From an uncultured Bacillota bacterium (GTDB lineage: Bacteria; Bacillota; Sulfobacillia; UBA995; UBA9673): DNA of 14,039 nucleotides. Positions 13,131 to 14,039 of this stretch are shown here, piece after piece (the stretch's first letter is position 1; each line of letters begins with the position of its first letter). The DNA lies in assembly GCA_937863905.1 (NCBI GenBank), contig CALMHV010000239.1, forward strand, positions 1 through 14,039. The letters run 5' to 3'. The notes under the pieces are model-generated. The model ran no database searches. It had not been told where the DNA came from and saw nothing but the letters and a program-made list of their open reading frames with translations. The position numbers and the translations under genes are program-made.

Positions 13131-14039
13131 ATGCCGGCCCTGCTGTACATCACCAGCCCAATCATCAACATGGGGGAGGACATCTTGCACGAGGGGTTCG
13201 ACGACCTGCTCGGTCCGGAGAGGGTCCACTGCTATCCCTTCAAGGACTACGCGGCCTTCCAGTACAACCTCTATCCGCCCATGGTCGACCATGCTCCCCA
13301 CCGTCGGCCAATCGGCATCGCCCGCCTCATCGAGCAACGAAACGACATCGCCGGCGTGGTCCTCTGCACCCGACCACCGGCGCTCCAGACCTGGGCGCAG
13401 ATTCGGGGGTACTTCCCGGAAGTCCCGGTGGCTCTAGTCAACGGAGAGGAGATAGGTGGGCGACTCATCTTCCCGCCCGGTCTAGGGACTACGCACCGTT
13501 TCCAGATGGACCTCTACCCCCCTGAGGCCCAGGAGGGCCTCTACCCCTTGACCATGGCCGCTCCCGAACGGGTGATGGACGCGGAGGAGACGACCCGCGA
13601 CATCGACGTCTCCTATGTGGTTCGGAACACCCACCCGTTCCGGCTCGAGGTCGCCCAGGTCCTGGAGCGTGAGGGGTTTCTGGTCATGGTTGGCGTCGAC
13701 ATCCCCCGCGAGCAATTCTGCTGGCTCCTCAACCGGAGCAAGATAGCGGTTTCGGCCCGCGGCGCGGGCACCGACACCTTCCGCTACTGGGAAATCCCCT
13801 ACCACGGAGCCCTCCTCGCGAGCAGCCGTCCCCGGACCCTCATCCCCGACAATTACGTGGACGGTGAGAGCGTCGTCTTCTTCGACGAGCCTGAGGAACT
13901 CGTAATCAAGCTCCGGGCTCTCCTGGCCGATGAGCCGCGGCTCAGCCGGATTGCCGCCGCGGGCAAGAAGCTCTGCCATGAGAAGCACACGGCCAAGGCG
14001 AGGGCCCGGTACGTCTTGGAGACGATGGGCCTCGGTTGG
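13131..14039 (+). CDS. CgeB-like / Glyco_trans_1_2-type glycosyltransferase, 3' end cut by window
   Basis: The reading frame from ATG 13131 stays open for 303 codons to the last base of the window, with no stop. The protein starts MPALLYITSPIINMGEDILHEGFDDLLG. Its C-terminal half reads SYVVRNTHPFRLEVAQVL, KIAVSARGAGTDTFRYWEIPYHGALLAS (about 204-231), DNYVDGESVVFFDEPEELVIKLRALLADEPRL and AAAGKKLCHEKHTAKARARYVLE. That pattern (G-x-DTFRYWE followed by a DG-x-S-V-V-F region and a terminal H-x-T helix) is typical of the CgeB/Glyco_trans_1_2 group of GT-B glycosyltransferases. These groups are often found in spore-coat, S-layer or protein-glycan loci. The N-terminal half is divergent and was not recognised. 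A modest ribosome site AGGGG lies about 11 bases upstream. The length suggests the protein ends just beyond the window, or a second domain may follow. It is divergent from the minus-strand glycan block. Confidence 0.82.
   Translation, partial: MPALLYITSPIINMGEDILHEGFDDLLGPERVHCYPFKDYAAFQYNLYPPMVDHAPHRRPIGIARLIEQRNDIAGVVLCTRPPALQTWAQIRGYFPEVPVALVNGEEIGGRLIFPPGLGTTHRFQMDLYPPEAQEGLYPLTMAAPERVMDAEETTRDIDVSYVVRNTHPFRLEVAQVLEREGFLVMVGVDIPREQFCWLLNRSKIAVSARGAGTDTFRYWEIPYHGALLASSRPRTLIPDNYVDGESVVFFDEPEELVIKLRALLADEPRLSRIAAAGKKLCHEKHTAKARARYVLETMGLGW

Overview
The window looks like chromosomal DNA from a high-GC bacterium. Genes are tightly packed (the longest gap is about 185 bases) and about half of them start with GTG. 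A secreted protein with S-layer homology (SLH) repeats and a secreted NodB-type polysaccharide deacetylase suggest a cell with an S-layer attached to a wall polysaccharide, for example a high-GC Bacillota-like or other deep-branching lineage. That placement is inference; there is no rRNA or other phylogenetic marker beyond trpS. I see no tRNA, rRNA, transposon, integrase, CRISPR array or phage gene.

Left part (1-2652): the 5' part of an SLH-domain exported protein (minus strand, running off the left edge) lies downstream of trpS (minus strand). trpS is divergent from a polysaccharide deacetylase (plus strand). The trpS promoter is near consensus and placed so that transcription should begin at the ATG itself, which predicts a leaderless mRNA.

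Middle plus-strand block (2763-7125): a DegT/StrS-type sugar aminotransferase, a two-domain WecD/RffC-like GNAT acyltransferase, a mannose-1-phosphate guanylyltransferase (ManC) and a GDP-mannose dehydratase or GDP-4-keto-6-deoxymannose reductase family SDR. Read together, these could convert mannose-1-phosphate to GDP-mannose, then to GDP-4-keto-6-deoxymannose, then to a 4-amino sugar and its N-acyl form (a GDP-N-acetylperosamine-like donor). If the SDR is instead a reductase, the block would make GDP-D-rhamnose and the aminotransferase/GNAT pair would draw on dTDP-4-keto-6-deoxyglucose from the neighbouring rml genes.

Right minus-strand block (12945 down to 7122): a GT-B glycosyltransferase, a GT2-like glycosyltransferase, a small class I methyltransferase, then rmlA (long form), rmlD, an rmlC-type cupin epimerase and rmlB. 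The last four overlap end to end and make up a complete dTDP-L-rhamnose pathway. This block and the plus-strand block converge, with their stop codons overlapping by four bases and no terminator between them. Divergent from the right block, a CgeB-like glycosyltransferase (plus strand) runs off the right edge in frame.

Overall this is a nucleotide-sugar and glycosyltransferase locus for a rhamnose-containing, probably amino-sugar-containing surface glycan (S-layer glycan, secondary wall polymer or capsule). I find no convincing new class of system. The most notable points are the leaderless trpS, the terminator-free convergent junction, and which activated sugar feeds the aminotransferase/GNAT pair.
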